NCBI GenBank assembly: GCA_019359175.1 | Contig: JAHHHU010000019.1 | Location: 1 to 64,000, forward strand | Source of the DNA: Phormidium tanganyikae FI6-MK23 | Lineage (GTDB): Bacteria; Cyanobacteriota; Cyanobacteriia; Leptolyngbyales; Leptolyngbyaceae | DNA: 64,000 bases | Reading direction: 5' to 3' | In this document: positions 15,950-24,777 of the stretch, one piece after another | How the letters are laid out: each line of letters opens with the position of its first letter | Position numbering within the stretch: position 1 is the first letter of the stretch | Position numbers and translations under genes: made by a program | Notes under the pieces: generated by a model | The model's database searches: none | Seen by the model: only the letters and a program-made list of their open reading frames with translations | What the model was told of the DNA's origin: nothing

Positions 15950-18517
15950 CTACGCCACGACGAAGTTTACGAGCTTTCCAGGCACAACAATCACTTTCTT
16001 GATCTCTTTGCCTTCAATGTAGCGTTTTGCAATCTCTGACTCTCGCGCCAATTGTTCTAATGCAGTTTTGTCGTCTGCGATCGCAGTTGCCGCTTCGATC
16101 GTTCCGCGCGTTTTGCCTAAGATTTGAATCACGATCGTTTTCTCGTCGGCGATTAACGCACTCGGATCAACGATCGGGAAAGCCTGCGTGTGGATCGAGT
16201 CGGAATGTCCGATCGTGTGCCACAGTTCCTCAGCAATGTGCGGTGCTAACGGTGCTAACAATCGCAATAAGGTATCAATCCCTTCTGCATAGATTGGGGA
16301 ATCTTTTTGAGCAAAGTCGCTTAAAGCATTGCTAAGTTTCATCAACTCAGAGACAGCCGTATTGAACTGATAGTCACCCTGCAAATCTTCGGCGATTTCT
16401 TTGATCGCAATGTGAATCGATCGACGTAAATCTTTCTCTGCTTTGGTCAGTTCTTTTGCAGTTTTTTTGCTTAACGTAGATTCTGTGACCAATCGCCACA
16501 CCCGATTTAAGAATCGGAACTGTCCTTCGACATCGGCATCTTCCCACTCTAAGTCTTTCTCAGGGGGCGCTTTGAATAAGATAAACATTCGAGCCGTGTC
16601 AGCACCATACTTATCTACAACATCACCGGGAGCCACACCGTTATGCTTCGATTTGGACATTTTCTCGAATACGATGTCTAACTTTTCGCCAGTCTTGGGA
16701 TCGATTGGGTTCGAGGCATCTTTGACATCGGCAGGAAGCACATACTTTCCAGTGGTTGGATTTTTGTAAGTTCTGCCTTGAACCATGCCTTGAGTTAAGA
16801 GACGCTCGAAGGGTTCGTCAAAGTTTAATAAACCTCGATCGCGCAATACTTTCGTGAAAAATCTCGAATACAGTAAGTGCAAAATCGCGTGTTCAATTCC
16901 ACCCACGTATTGATCAACAGGCATCCAATCATTGGTGATTGCTTTATCAAACACTGCTTGATCATTATTTGCATCGGGATAGCGCAAGAAATACCACGAC
17001 GAATCGATAAAGGTATCCATCGTATCGGTTTCTCGTTTTGCAGGTGTTCCACAACTAGGGCAGGGAACATTCAGCCACGATTCCAACTGAGTTAAGGGTG
17101 AGCCACCTTTGCCCGAAAACTCGACATTCTCTGGCAGTGCAACAGGCAAATCCGCATCAGGAACGGGAACCGCGCCACAGTTTGGACAGTGAATGATTGG
17201 AATCGGCGCACCCCAATATCTTTGACGCGAAATTAACCAATCTCTTAAGCGATAGTTTGATGTGCCTTTGCCTGTTTGGTTTGATTCAAGGAATGCGATC
17301 GCAGCTTCGACACTTTGCCCTTTCCCTTTGCCTGCCGGAACACCATCCAACACACCCGAATTCACCATCACGCCTTCACCCGGATAAGCTTCGGTCATGG
17401 TTGCACCATCTAAGGTTTGCTCCGATGGCTGAACCACAACTTTGATTGGCAAATCGAACTTTTTCGCAAACTCAAAATCTCGCTGATCGTGCGCCGGAAC
17501 TGCCATGATCGCACCCGTTCCATAGTCCATCAGCACATAGTCCGCGATCCAGATCGGAATCTTCTGATCGTTCACCGGATTGATCGCATAGCTTCCCGTC
17601 CAAACGCCAGTCTTTTCTTGACCTTCAGCGGTTCGATCGAGATCACTTTTTGCCGCTGCTGCTGTTTGATATTGTGCGATCGAGCTTTTCTGCTCAGGCG
17701 TGGTCAACTTCTCAACAAAAGGATGCTCTGGCGACAACACCATAAACGACGCACCCCATAACGTATCGGGACGAGTCGTAAACACAACAATATCGTCACC
17801 CAATTCTGTTTTAAAAGTAACTTGTGCGCCTGTGGACTTGCCGATCCAATTCGCTTGCATCAACTTAACGCGATCGGGCCATCCTTTCAGCTTGTCCAAA
17901 TCGACTAACAGTTGTTCTGCATAGTCTGTAATCTTCAAAAACCACTGACGCAACAATTTCCGCTCGACTTTCGCACCCGATCGCCAAGATTTCCCATCTG
18001 CATCGACCTGCTCATTCGCTAAGACCGTTTGATCGATCGGATCCCAGTTCACCGTCGCTTCTTTCTGATATGCCAAACCCGCCTTGAAGAACTCTAAAAA
18101 GATCCATTGCGTCCAGCGGTAATAATCGGGTGAACAGGTTGCCAGTTCTTTCGTCCAATCGAACGAGATGCCCAACTGCTTTAACTGGTCGCGCATCTGA
18201 TCGATATTTTGATACGTCCACTTCGTGGGATGCACTCCTCGCTCGATCGCTGCATTTTCCGCAGGCAACCCGAACGCATCCCAACCCATCGGATTTAACA
18301 CCCGATAACCTTGCATTCGTTTGAGTCGAGCAATCACATCAACGATCGTATACACCCGCACGTGCCCCATATGGAGATTGCCGGAGGGATAAGGAAACAT
18401 CGATAGCGCGTAAAACTTCGGCTTATCGCTGGTTTCGGGCGTTTGGTACAGATCCTCGGCTGTCCAAGCCTGCTGCCATTTTGTTTCGATCTCGGCGGGG
18501 GTATAACGGGACTCCAC
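15950..18517 (-). CDS. leuS: leucyl-tRNA synthetase
   Basis: A class I aminoacyl-tRNA synthetase of 855 residues, complete. The HIGH-type motif is in [17 protein letters not shown] near residue 45, and KMSKSKHNG near 625. The editing domain is marked by [20 protein letters not shown] and [21 protein letters not shown] zinc ribbon is present as CPNCG and CPSCG, then [18 protein letters not shown]. It is monocistronic in appearance, with 81 bases to the SLH gene downstream. Confidence 0.98.
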   Translation of the reverse strand: MESRYTPAEIETKWQQAWTAEDLYQTPETSDKPKFYALSMFPYPSGNLHMGHVRVYTIVDVIARLKRMQGYRVLNPMGWDAFGLPAENAAIERGVHPTKWTYQNIDQMRDQLKQLGISFDWTKELATCSPDYYRWTQWIFLEFFKAGLAYQKEATVNWDPIDQTVLANEQVDADGKSWRSGAKVERKLLRQWFLKITDYAEQLLVDLDKLKGWPDRVKLMQANWIGKSTGAQVTFKTELGDDIVVFTTRPDTLWGASFMVLSPEHPFVEKLTTPEQKSSIAQYQTAAAAKSDLDRTAEGQEKTGVWTGSYAINPVNDQKIPIWIADYVLMDYGTGAIMAVPAHDQRDFEFAKKFDLPIKVVVQPSEQTLDGATMTEAYPGEGVMVNSGVLDGVPAGKGKGQSVEAAIAFLESNQTGKGTSNYRLRDWLISRQRYWGAPIPIIHCPNCGAVPVPDADLPVALPENVEFSGKGGSPLTQLESWLNVPCPSCGTPAKRETDTMDTFIDSSWYFLRYPDANNDQAVFDKAITNDWMPVDQYVGGIEHAILHLLYSRFFTKVLRDRGLLNFDEPFERLLTQGMVQGRTYKNPTTGKYVLPADVKDASNPIDPKTGEKLDIVFEKMSKSKHNGVAPGDVVDKYGADTARMFILFKAPPEKDLEWEDADVEGQFRFLNRVWRLVTESTLSKKTAKELTKAEKDLRRSIHIAIKEIAEDLQGDYQFNTAVSELMKLSNALSDFAQKDSPIYAEGIDTLLRLLAPLAPHIAEELWHTIGHSDSIHTQAFPIVDPSALIADEKTIVIQILGKTRGTIEAATAIADDKTALEQLARESEIAKRYIEGKEIKKVIVVPGKLVNFVVA

Positions 18518-18598
18518 GAGTCAACTCCTGAATGCGAATATGGTGCAAAAATATATGCTTACCTATTCTAGTTGAGGAGATGAAGAGGTGTTCGCCCT

Positions 18599-19591
18599 TT
18601 ATTTTGTCGGTGTGATTCGTCCTTCTTTGACAAGCGCTTGATAAAGCAAAGCTGCCGCATCTGCGCGGGTTGCGACTCGATTTGGAGTGAGTTGGTCAGC
18701 GCTGGGATAGCCTGTCACCAAACCGGACTCAACCGCCGATGCAACTTTCCCTTGTGCCCACTTCGGCAAATCACTCACGTCCTTAAACTTCGCTAAGGTT
18801 TGCGCTGAGGGGGATGGGGATTGAAGTTTTAAGCCTGAAGCCAAAGCGACTTGCAGTTGGTAGAGCGGGATTTGTTGATCGGGTCGGAACGCACCTTCCG
18901 AATATCCGCTCATAAAGCCTGTTTGAATTGCATCATTGATCGACGATCTCGCCCAATAATTGTCTGGCACATCGCTAAACGTAATACTTTGCCGCTCTTT
19001 CGGCTTACCAAAGGCTTTTCCTAACAGTGAGGCAAACTGAGCGCGAGTAATCGGATCATTTGGTTTGAAGGTTCCGTCCTGGTATCCGCCAAGAATATTC
19101 CGGCGGGAGAGTTCTCCGATGTAAGAACCAGCCCAAAAATCACTCGGCACATCAGTAAAGCCCGTAATCGGTTTTGCGGCTCCAGGAGAAGGCGGAGTCG
19201 TGGGAGACGGAACGAGATTGGGAAGATTGGGACTAGGAGATGGAACAACGGCGATCGGGGCAGGATTCGTTGGGATCTCGTTCTGCAAGTTTGGCTGCGG
19301 TGCGCTAGTGGCTTCGACTTGGGGAATGGGAATGGGGATGAGGGTTTGGGAGGCGGAAGAACTGGTTCCAGGAGCGATCGCATTATTCCGAGGGGGCTCT
19401 GGTGCAGGGGAAGTGATTCCGGCAGACGGGGCAGTCTGAGAATTACTTGAAAGAAGCGAACCAAAATCAAACCCTGTGTCGGTTTGTCGAGTTGCCCAGA
19501 AAAAGATTCCTCCAATACTGAGGAAGGCAACAAACATCGCGATCAGTTCATCGGAGGTAAGGCGACGGCGTGGATCTGGGGAAGGAGTCAT
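18599..19591 (-). CDS. S-layer homology (SLH) domain protein with a membrane anchor
   Basis: A 330-residue protein. Residues 14-35 form one membrane segment (LIAMFVAFLSIGGIFFWATR), then comes a 100-residue Pro/Ser-rich linker, then three SLH-type repeats (about 143-325): FTDVPSDFWAGSYIGELSRR, FSDVPDNYWARSSINDAIQ and FKDVSDLPKWAQGKVASAVE. SLH domains bind secondary cell-wall polymers or peptidoglycan, so the protein probably links the inner membrane to the wall. No catalytic domain is present. Many cyanobacterial proteins with this layout have no known role. Confidence 0.9.
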   Translation of the reverse strand: MTPSPDPRRRLTSDELIAMFVAFLSIGGIFFWATRQTDTGFDFGSLLSSNSQTAPSAGITSPAPEPPRNNAIAPGTSSSASQTLIPIPIPQVEATSAPQPNLQNEIPTNPAPIAVVPSPSPNLPNLVPSPTTPPSPGAAKPITGFTDVPSDFWAGSYIGELSRRNILGGYQDGTFKPNDPITRAQFASLLGKAFGKPKERQSITFSDVPDNYWARSSINDAIQTGFMSGYSEGAFRPDQQIPLYQLQVALASGLKLQSPSPSAQTLAKFKDVSDLPKWAQGKVASAVESGLVTGYPSADQLTPNRVATRADAAALLYQALVKEGRITPTK

Positions 19592-19710
19592 TTCGTTAGA
19601 GCGTATGCTTTGTGCGAAGGATATTCACCCAAATCCTAGAGCAATTTTCCCCATCGCGATAGAGGTCAGAACAAAGAAGGTGAAAACGCTTTTAGATCGG
19701 GATGAGTTTA

Positions 19711-20676
19711 TTAAGTTGTGAGGAATTTTGTGATGTTGCGGGGTCGATCGACATCTATCCCGCGTAGGATTGCTAACTCATATGCCAAAAGTTGCAGCGA
19801 TACGACAGTTAAGAATGGCGTAAATAGTTCAGGAATCGCTGCGGTAGGGATTTCAATCACATGATGCTGATTTACTCGAATGCGATCGATTGTTTTTCTC
19901 ACGGTTTCTGGATAGAGTGCAATCGTTGGAATCTGCGGATCTAAAAGCGCGATCGAGCCATGCAAGAATTCTCCAGCGGCATACCCTTCCGCGTGTGTGT
20001 AGGTCGCTTCTTTGAGTTTTAATGCGCCTTCAAGTGCGATCGCAGTATTGATTCCACTAGCAATCAGAATCAAATCACGAGTGTCTCTTAGCGTTTCGGC
20101 AATTTGCGCGATCGTATTGTTTTTCAAAATGGCTTCGATTTGTTGTGGAATTTGTCGAAGCGATTCAAGATGCGTTTCAAACTGTTGCTGATCAATTTGG
20201 TTTCTTTGATGTGCCGCTTCAAGCGCAAGCTGATATAAAACAACTAACTGCGCTGTAAACGTTTTGGTTGCTGCAACGCTTTTCTCTTCTCCAGCATTGG
20301 TATAAATTGTGCGATCGACTTGCTTAGTAATCGTGCTGTCGATTCCATTCGTAATCGCGATTCGCTGCGATTGAACCATTTGTAATGCTGCGATCGTATC
20401 TGCTGTTTCACCTGATTGTGTAATCGCGATCGTGATTGTATTCGGCGTTTCAATTAACGGAGCAAAAAGCGATTCAGAAGACGATCGCACTTGTGTTGGG
20501 ATTTTTGCGACTTGTTCAAATAAGAACTGCCCAACCAAACCCGCGTGTAAGCTCGTTCCGCAAGCGAGAATATTAATCCGATCGACCTTTTCAAACGAAA
20601 TTGAAATCGCTCGATCGATCAATTTCCGAATCACATCCGGCTGCTCACAAATCTCCTTCAGCATGAAATGAGTCAT
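19711..20676 (-). CDS. stand-alone GlmS-type SIS isomerase (glucosamine-6-phosphate isomerase/deaminase)
   Basis: A protein of 321 residues that matches only the C-terminal isomerase half of GlmS. It starts directly at MTHFMLKEICEQPDVIRKLI, the linker that follows the glutaminase domain in full-length GlmS. ITQSGETADTIAALQ and SVAATKTFTAQL mark the first and second SIS regions. LEGALKLKEATYTHAEGYAA, the His of GEFLHGS and the Lys of RPRNITKFL keep catalytic positions. Without a glutaminase domain it should work with free ammonia or run as a deaminase. ATG at 20676 overlaps the stop of the HNH gene by four bases. Confidence 0.85.
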   Translation of the reverse strand: MTHFMLKEICEQPDVIRKLIDRAISISFEKVDRINILACGTSLHAGLVGQFLFEQVAKIPTQVRSSSESLFAPLIETPNTITIAITQSGETADTIAALQMVQSQRIAITNGIDSTITKQVDRTIYTNAGEEKSVAATKTFTAQLVVLYQLALEAAHQRNQIDQQQFETHLESLRQIPQQIEAILKNNTIAQIAETLRDTRDLILIASGINTAIALEGALKLKEATYTHAEGYAAGEFLHGSIALLDPQIPTIALYPETVRKTIDRIRVNQHHVIEIPTAAIPELFTPFLTVVSLQLLAYELAILRGIDVDRPRNITKFLTT

Positions 20677-20945
20677 CGTTTCACCCTCACTTTGCGATCG
20701 GGATTCTGCTTCCGTACCCAAGCGAGAAATTTTGCCATTGCGGGATTCGATTTCAATCGCTCAACGGTGTTTAGTTCTTGTGCAAGCTGGCGATTGTCGA
20801 ATAGAACGTGAATTTGGCGATGACAAGCGGGACAAATCTCGATCGTTTCACCCGGATCAAGTTTTTTGCGTTTGGTGTGCTGTCGCGGAGTCAAATGATG
20901 TTCAGTGAGGGCGGGAACAGTGCGATCGCAAAGCTGACAAGGCAT
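20673..20945 (-). CDS. small HNH-type protein
   Basis: A 90-residue protein with the HNH/zinc pattern CQLCDRTVPALTEHHLTPR then CPACHRQIHVLFDN, where two CxxC pairs and the EHH and H..IH histidines form a likely metal site and nuclease core. The tail is basic (KQNPDRKVRVKR). It overlaps the SIS isomerase by four bases and lies two bases after the gene at 20948-21178, so the three form an operon. HNH folds of this size may be nicking enzymes or only structural zinc proteins; a link to amino-sugar metabolism is not obvious. Confidence 0.8.
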   Translation of the reverse strand: MPCQLCDRTVPALTEHHLTPRQHTKRKKLDPGETIEICPACHRQIHVLFDNRQLAQELNTVERLKSNPAMAKFLAWVRKQNPDRKVRVKR

Positions 20946-20947
20946 AT

Positions 20948-21178
20948 CTAGAGAAATTCGATTTCTTCTAGCGTAACGCGATCGACTTGTTCTTCTCGCT
21001 GTGGATTTCCGATATCAAATACGATTTCATAATCACCAGACCTAAATCGCTGTAATACTTTCAAACATTCTTCTGCGGCGCTGCGACTGCGGGAGCGGTA
21101 GAGAGTCGATCGCTGTAAATTCGGCAATCGTTCAATGATGCACCACGGAGAAAGACGATCGCGGTAAGTCATATTCAT
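20948..21178 (-). CDS. conserved hypothetical protein, first gene of the HNH-SIS operon
   Basis: About 76 residues from ATG at 21178 (MNMTYRDRLSPWCIIERLPN). It has a basic middle with SRSRSAAEECLKVLQRFRSG, then a strand-like YEIVFDI and an acidic end (RVTLEEIEFL). I do not recognise a named family. A TTG start at 21217 would add 13 residues with no support. It is two bases from the HNH gene and divergent from an XRE regulator across a 115-base gap. Confidence 0.6.
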   Translation of the reverse strand: MNMTYRDRLSPWCIIERLPNLQRSTLYRSRSRSAAEECLKVLQRFRSGDYEIVFDIGNPQREEQVDRVTLEEIEFL

Positions 21179-21293
21179 CAGTAGGGTGGTAATTTTGGAC
21201 AGAACAAACTTGCTCAAGGTGCGGGCTGCACTTGGACAGGATTGGTGTAGGAAACCTATCTAAAAAACTAGTTTATTTGCTTAGTTTTAGAAT

Positions 21294-21539
21294 ATGGCAA
21301 GACCGAAGAAAGGTCAACAGACAGAAACGAATTCACCGATTAAGAAACTCCGAGAGGCAGCAGAACTTTCGCAGGAGGAACTCGCACGGCTGATGGATGT
21401 TTCTGTTTCGACAATTAGCCGATGGGAACGAGGATTGACAGAACCAACGATGACTGTGGCGCAAATGAAAGCGTTTTGTAATGCGATCGGTAAAACACTC
21501 GATCAGATCCCGAATTCCTTGCTTGCACCGGAAGAATAG
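21294..21539 (+). CDS. XRE-family helix-turn-helix protein
   Basis: An 81-residue DNA-binding protein that is almost only a Cro/C1-type helix-turn-helix: IKKLREAAELSQEELARLMD followed by VSTISRWERGLTEPTM. It has a short basic N-terminus (MARPKKGQQTET) and no sensor domain. It is divergent from the HNH-SIS operon and could regulate that operon or itself. The intervening gap contains an AT-rich stretch suited to a promoter (around 21260-21290). Confidence 0.88.
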   Translation: MARPKKGQQTETNSPIKKLREAAELSQEELARLMDVSVSTISRWERGLTEPTMTVAQMKAFCNAIGKTLDQIPNSLLAPEE

Positions 21540-21608
21540 CGATCGTGCGATTTTCAGACAACGCTTTTATCGTCCCGCCCCGGAATGTAACCGAAGCGAA
21601 GAGACTTT

Positions 21609-21926
21609 CTAGAAATCCTCCAACAACCACTCCGAAGCTCGATCGCCTAAATCGATCGGAATACTCACCGCTTTCCCCTGTCTCGGACGTTCGCGCGTCT
21701 TCTCGATATAAGACTGCACTTGCGCGATCGCACCCCAACCCGCCAAATACTCTGCCACTTGATCCATGTGTTCCAAATACTCAACCTCAGACAACGGAAA
21801 CGACATCTGCTCCAAATATCGCCACATCACCTGCACAAAAAACTTTCCCTGCGTCCGTCGCACCTGAATGTCATATGATCGCCCCCACTTATTCAGCAAA
21901 ATTTCTCGAAGTTCCTGTCCCGTCAT
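21609..21926 (-). CDS. DUF3067 family protein
   Basis: A 105-residue protein of a family found in cyanobacteria and plastids, beginning MTGQELREILLNKWGRSYDI and continuing with QGKFFVQVMWRYLEQMSFPL and EYLEHMDQVAEYLAGWG. Family length is normal. There are no membrane segments or signal peptide. The role is unknown; wide conservation in phototrophs suggests a photosynthesis or chloroplast-type function. It is divergent from petC. Confidence 0.85.
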   Translation of the reverse strand: MTGQELREILLNKWGRSYDIQVRRTQGKFFVQVMWRYLEQMSFPLSEVEYLEHMDQVAEYLAGWGAIAQVQSYIEKTRERPRQGKAVSIPIDLGDRASEWLLEDF

Positions 21927-22188
21927 GATGGCGATGTCGTAAGTTGTTACATTTCGTTAGCTAATTCCACAGTCTCGTATCGATAATGTGAATGTCAAGA
22001 AATGTATAATGCACCTTAGAAACGCTACAAATTGCTGACTCTAAGGAATCTCAGGACATTCACCCGAATGAACTTGGAGTGTCGTGATGTAGCACTCTCC
22101 ATGTAAATTGATTTAAACACAGTGCTCTCAAAGCAGTTCTGCGCGAAATCTTTTGTCATCTCCATTCGCAATCCCTAGAGAAGAAGTC
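21927..22188 (+). promoter_or_regulatory. leader and probable promoter of petCA
   Basis: A TATAAT hexamer at 22005-22010 is the best -10 candidate, with no good -35 at the usual distance. Downstream are two small hairpins: CATTC/GAATG near 22060, and TGGAGTG paired with CACTCTCCA (22075-22101, bulged). AGAGAAGAAG precedes the petC ATG. Other promoters cannot be excluded. Confidence 0.35.
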
Positions 22189-22728
22189 ATGGCTCAATTA
22201 TCTGAATCTTCTGATGTCCCAAGCATGGGTCGTCGCCAATTTATGAACGCCTTGATGTTTGGCTCTGAAGCGTTAGTAGCGCTCGGTGCTTTATATCCAG
22301 TCGTGAAATACTTTATTCCGCCTTCGTCGGGTGGCGCATCCGGTGGGGTCACGGCAAAAGACGCGCTCGGTAACGATATTATCGTCAGCGAATACGTAAA
22401 ATCGCACCCAGCAGGCGATCGCTCTCTTGCTCAAGGGCTAAAAGGCGATCCCACCTACGTCGTCGTGCAAGGTGATGAAACGATCGAGAGCTATGGCATC
22501 AACGCCGTTTGTACTCACCTCGGCTGCGTTGTGCCCTGGAACCCCAACGAAAACAAATTTATGTGTCCTTGCCACGGTTCGCAGTACGACAACACTGGAA
22601 AAGTCGTGCGTGGTCCGGCTCCGCTGTCTCTGGCATTGGTTCACGCGAACGTGGAAAACGACAAGATTTCGTTTACCCCCTGGACTGAAACCGATTTCCG
22701 CACAGGCGACGATCCTTGGTGGGCTTGA
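22189..22728 (+). CDS. petC: cytochrome b6-f complex Rieske iron-sulfur subunit
   Basis: It carries electrons from plastoquinol to cytochrome f. ATG at 22189 gives 179 residues, the family length; a TTG 36 bases upstream is unlikely. One N-terminal membrane helix ([20 protein letters not shown]) follows the GRRQFMN twin-arginine-like signal. The 2Fe-2S site is CTHLGC and CPCHGSQYD with two Cys and two His, and a Gly/Ser hinge ([10 protein letters not shown]) allows head movement. It is 38 bases from petA, its usual partner, and both are likely on one transcript. Confidence 0.98.
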   Translation: MAQLSESSDVPSMGRRQFMNALMFGSEALVALGALYPVVKYFIPPSSGGASGGVTAKDALGNDIIVSEYVKSHPAGDRSLAQGLKGDPTYVVVQGDETIESYGINAVCTHLGCVVPWNPNENKFMCPCHGSQYDNTGKVVRGPAPLSLALVHANVENDKISFTPWTETDFRTGDDPWWA

Positions 22729-22766
22729 GCCGTTTAAGAACCTTTGCACAATAGAGTGAACTAGAG

Positions 22767-23717
22767 ATGAGAACAAGTTTTCTACGTAGAGCGATCGTAA
22801 CTCTTGCCGCGATCGCAACCCTTTTAGCCGGAAGTTTTGCCCTTCCTCAAGCAGCTTCTGCGTACCCGATTTTCGCTCAGAACCAATACGAAAATCCGCG
22901 TGAAGCGACCGGTCGAATTGTTTGCGCGAACTGTCACTTAGGCGCGAAGCCGACCGAAGCTGAAGTGCCGCAATCCGTTCTCCCCAATACCGTATTTGAA
23001 GCGGTGGTGAAAATCCCTTACGACACAGCCGTTCAACAAGTTCAAGGTGATGGCACGAAAGGGCCATTGAATGTCGGTGCAGTTTTGATGCTGCCGGATG
23101 GTTTCAAACTGGCTCCTGAAGAGCGCATGACCGAAGAGCAAAAAGAAAAAGCTGGAGAACTCTACATCCAGCCTTACAGCGATGCTCATCCAAACTGGCT
23201 CGTTGTAGGCCCGATTCCGGGCGAACAGTACCAGGAAATTGCTTTTCCAGTGCTGTCTCCCGATCCGAACACCGATAAATCCCTGCGCTTCGGAAAGTAC
23301 CCGATTCAGATCGGCGGCAACCGTGGACGCGGACAAGTTTATCCGACCGGACAAAAGAGCAACAACGCAGTTTATAACGCTTCCGCTTCGGGTCAGATCA
23401 GCGCGATCGACAAAACCGAAGAAGGCGGCTTCAGCGTTAAAATCACTGGAGAAAATGGCACTGTAGCAACCGATGAGATTCCCGCAGGACCCGAATTGCT
23501 CGTGGCTCAAGGGGACACGGTGAAAGCAGGTGATCCGTTGACAAACAACCCGAACGTCGGTGGGTTTGGTCAAGTCGAGAAAGAAATCGTGCTGCAAAAT
23601 CCCGATCGCATCAAGGGACTGTTGGCGTTCTTCGCGATCGTTTCGCTGACCCAAATCATGCTGGTACTGAAGAAGAAGCAAGTCGAGCGTGTTCAAGCTG
23701 CCGAAATGAACTTCTAA
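22767..23717 (+). CDS. petA: apocytochrome f
   Basis: The c-type haem subunit of cytochrome b6-f that passes electrons to plastocyanin or cytochrome c6. The 316-residue precursor has a signal peptide ending AASA before [18 protein letters not shown], where the Tyr N-terminus provides an axial haem ligand. The haem attachment motif is CANCH. A long lumenal beta domain follows. A single membrane helix near the C-terminus ([20 protein letters not shown]) holds the protein in the thylakoid. It follows petC by 38 bases, and a clear terminator lies after it. Confidence 0.98.
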   Translation: MRTSFLRRAIVTLAAIATLLAGSFALPQAASAYPIFAQNQYENPREATGRIVCANCHLGAKPTEAEVPQSVLPNTVFEAVVKIPYDTAVQQVQGDGTKGPLNVGAVLMLPDGFKLAPEERMTEEQKEKAGELYIQPYSDAHPNWLVVGPIPGEQYQEIAFPVLSPDPNTDKSLRFGKYPIQIGGNRGRGQVYPTGQKSNNAVYNASASGQISAIDKTEEGGFSVKITGENGTVATDEIPAGPELLVAQGDTVKAGDPLTNNPNVGGFGQVEKEIVLQNPDRIKGLLAFFAIVSLTQIMLVLKKKQVERVQAAEMNF

Positions 23718-23740
23718 TGATTTGATTGAATCAAGGATTG

Positions 23741-23775
23741 GCTGGGATGAGTGATGCACTTGTCCCAGCTTTTTT
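23741..23775 (+). terminator. rho-independent terminator after petA
   Basis: GCTGGGA (23741-23747) pairs with TCCCAGC (23763-23769), followed by six T. It lies 23 bases after the petA stop and should end the petCA transcript. Confidence 0.88.
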
Positions 23776-23875
23776 GTGAACGATTATTCTGTTCCTCTTG
23801 CTTTTCTAATGTTTAGCGCTATCTCAATCAATGAGAGTACACTGACAAAACCAAGGCGTAGTATGTCCCTCTGAT

Positions 23876-24747
23876 ATGTCGATTGATCACGATCAGAACT
23901 TCAAAGAGCTAATCTCAACCTTTTTTCTGGAATTTCTAGAACTCTTTCTCCCAGAGATCGCCCGAACTATCGACCCCGACTCTATCTCGTTCTTGCAGCA
24001 GGAATATTTCGCGGATCTGATCGAAGGCGAAGAGAAAGTAATTGATTTGCTGGTAGAAGTCAAACGATCAGGACAAGACACCACCTTTTTGATCCACATC
24101 GAAGCCCAAGCAACCAGTCGATCGAACTTCAATCGAAGGATGTTCCACTACTTCGATTGAAGTTCGATCGACTACACCTGAAAGACATTTATCCGATTGT
24201 CTTGTTCTCCTTCGACGAACCCTACCGCCCTGAGCAGAATAAATATGTTGTTGAGTTTCCCAATTTCAGAGTGTTGGAGTTTCGCTTTCACACGATTCAG
24301 CCCAATCGGCTAAACTGGCGCGACTATCTCAATCGATCAAATCCTGTAGCAGCGGCACTAATGGCAAAGATGAAAATTGCCAAGAAAGACCGCGCTAAGG
24401 TTAAAGCAGAGTGTTTGCGGCTTCTGGTCACGCTGCAATTAAACCCTGCTAAGACTCGATTAATCTCTAAGTTCGTGGATACATACTTGCGACTAGACGC
24501 GAAGGAAGAGAAGGCTTTTCAGGCTGAAATTGATAAACTAGGCGTAGTTGAGAAGGAGAGAATTATGGAAACTTTAACGAGTTGGGAAGAGAGAGGGTTA
24601 CGAAAAGGACGACAGGAAGGACGACAGGAAGAGCGGCAGGCGATCGCGCTGAATATGCTTCAAAGAAAGCTTCCTCTAGAGACGATCGCTGAAGTCACTG
24701 GACTTACGATCGAGCAACTCCACCAACTCCAAGCAGAACAGCGTTAG
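23876..24747 (+). pseudogene. Rpn-family recombination-promoting nuclease/putative transposase, frameshifted
   Basis: A PD-(D/E)xK nuclease-like protein of the Rpn/YhgA group, about 285 residues if intact. The N-terminal part (from ATG 23876) has MSIDHDQNFKELISTFFLEF and the core ADLIEGEEKVIDLLVEVK then THFLIHIEAQAT-like sequence with the E-x-Q nuclease pattern. The frame ends at 24158-24160 just after RRMFHYFD. A second frame from 24157 carries KDIYPIVLFSFDEPYRPEQN and the C-terminal tail RGLRKGRQEGRQEERQAIAL. Removing 11 bases (TTCGATTGAAG) joins the two halves as HYFDRLHLKD. The lesion sits in the right arm of a perfect 23-bp inverted repeat (24116-24138 / 24151-24173). Confidence 0.88.
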
Positions 24748-24777
24748 GGGAATTTCACAAGCCTTGTAAATCGCTCT

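Noticed and set aside
22438-23759. Long open frames on the minus strand across petC and petA
   Set aside because: They lie entirely opposite strongly supported genes and their translations have no recognisable domain; they are shadows of codon bias.
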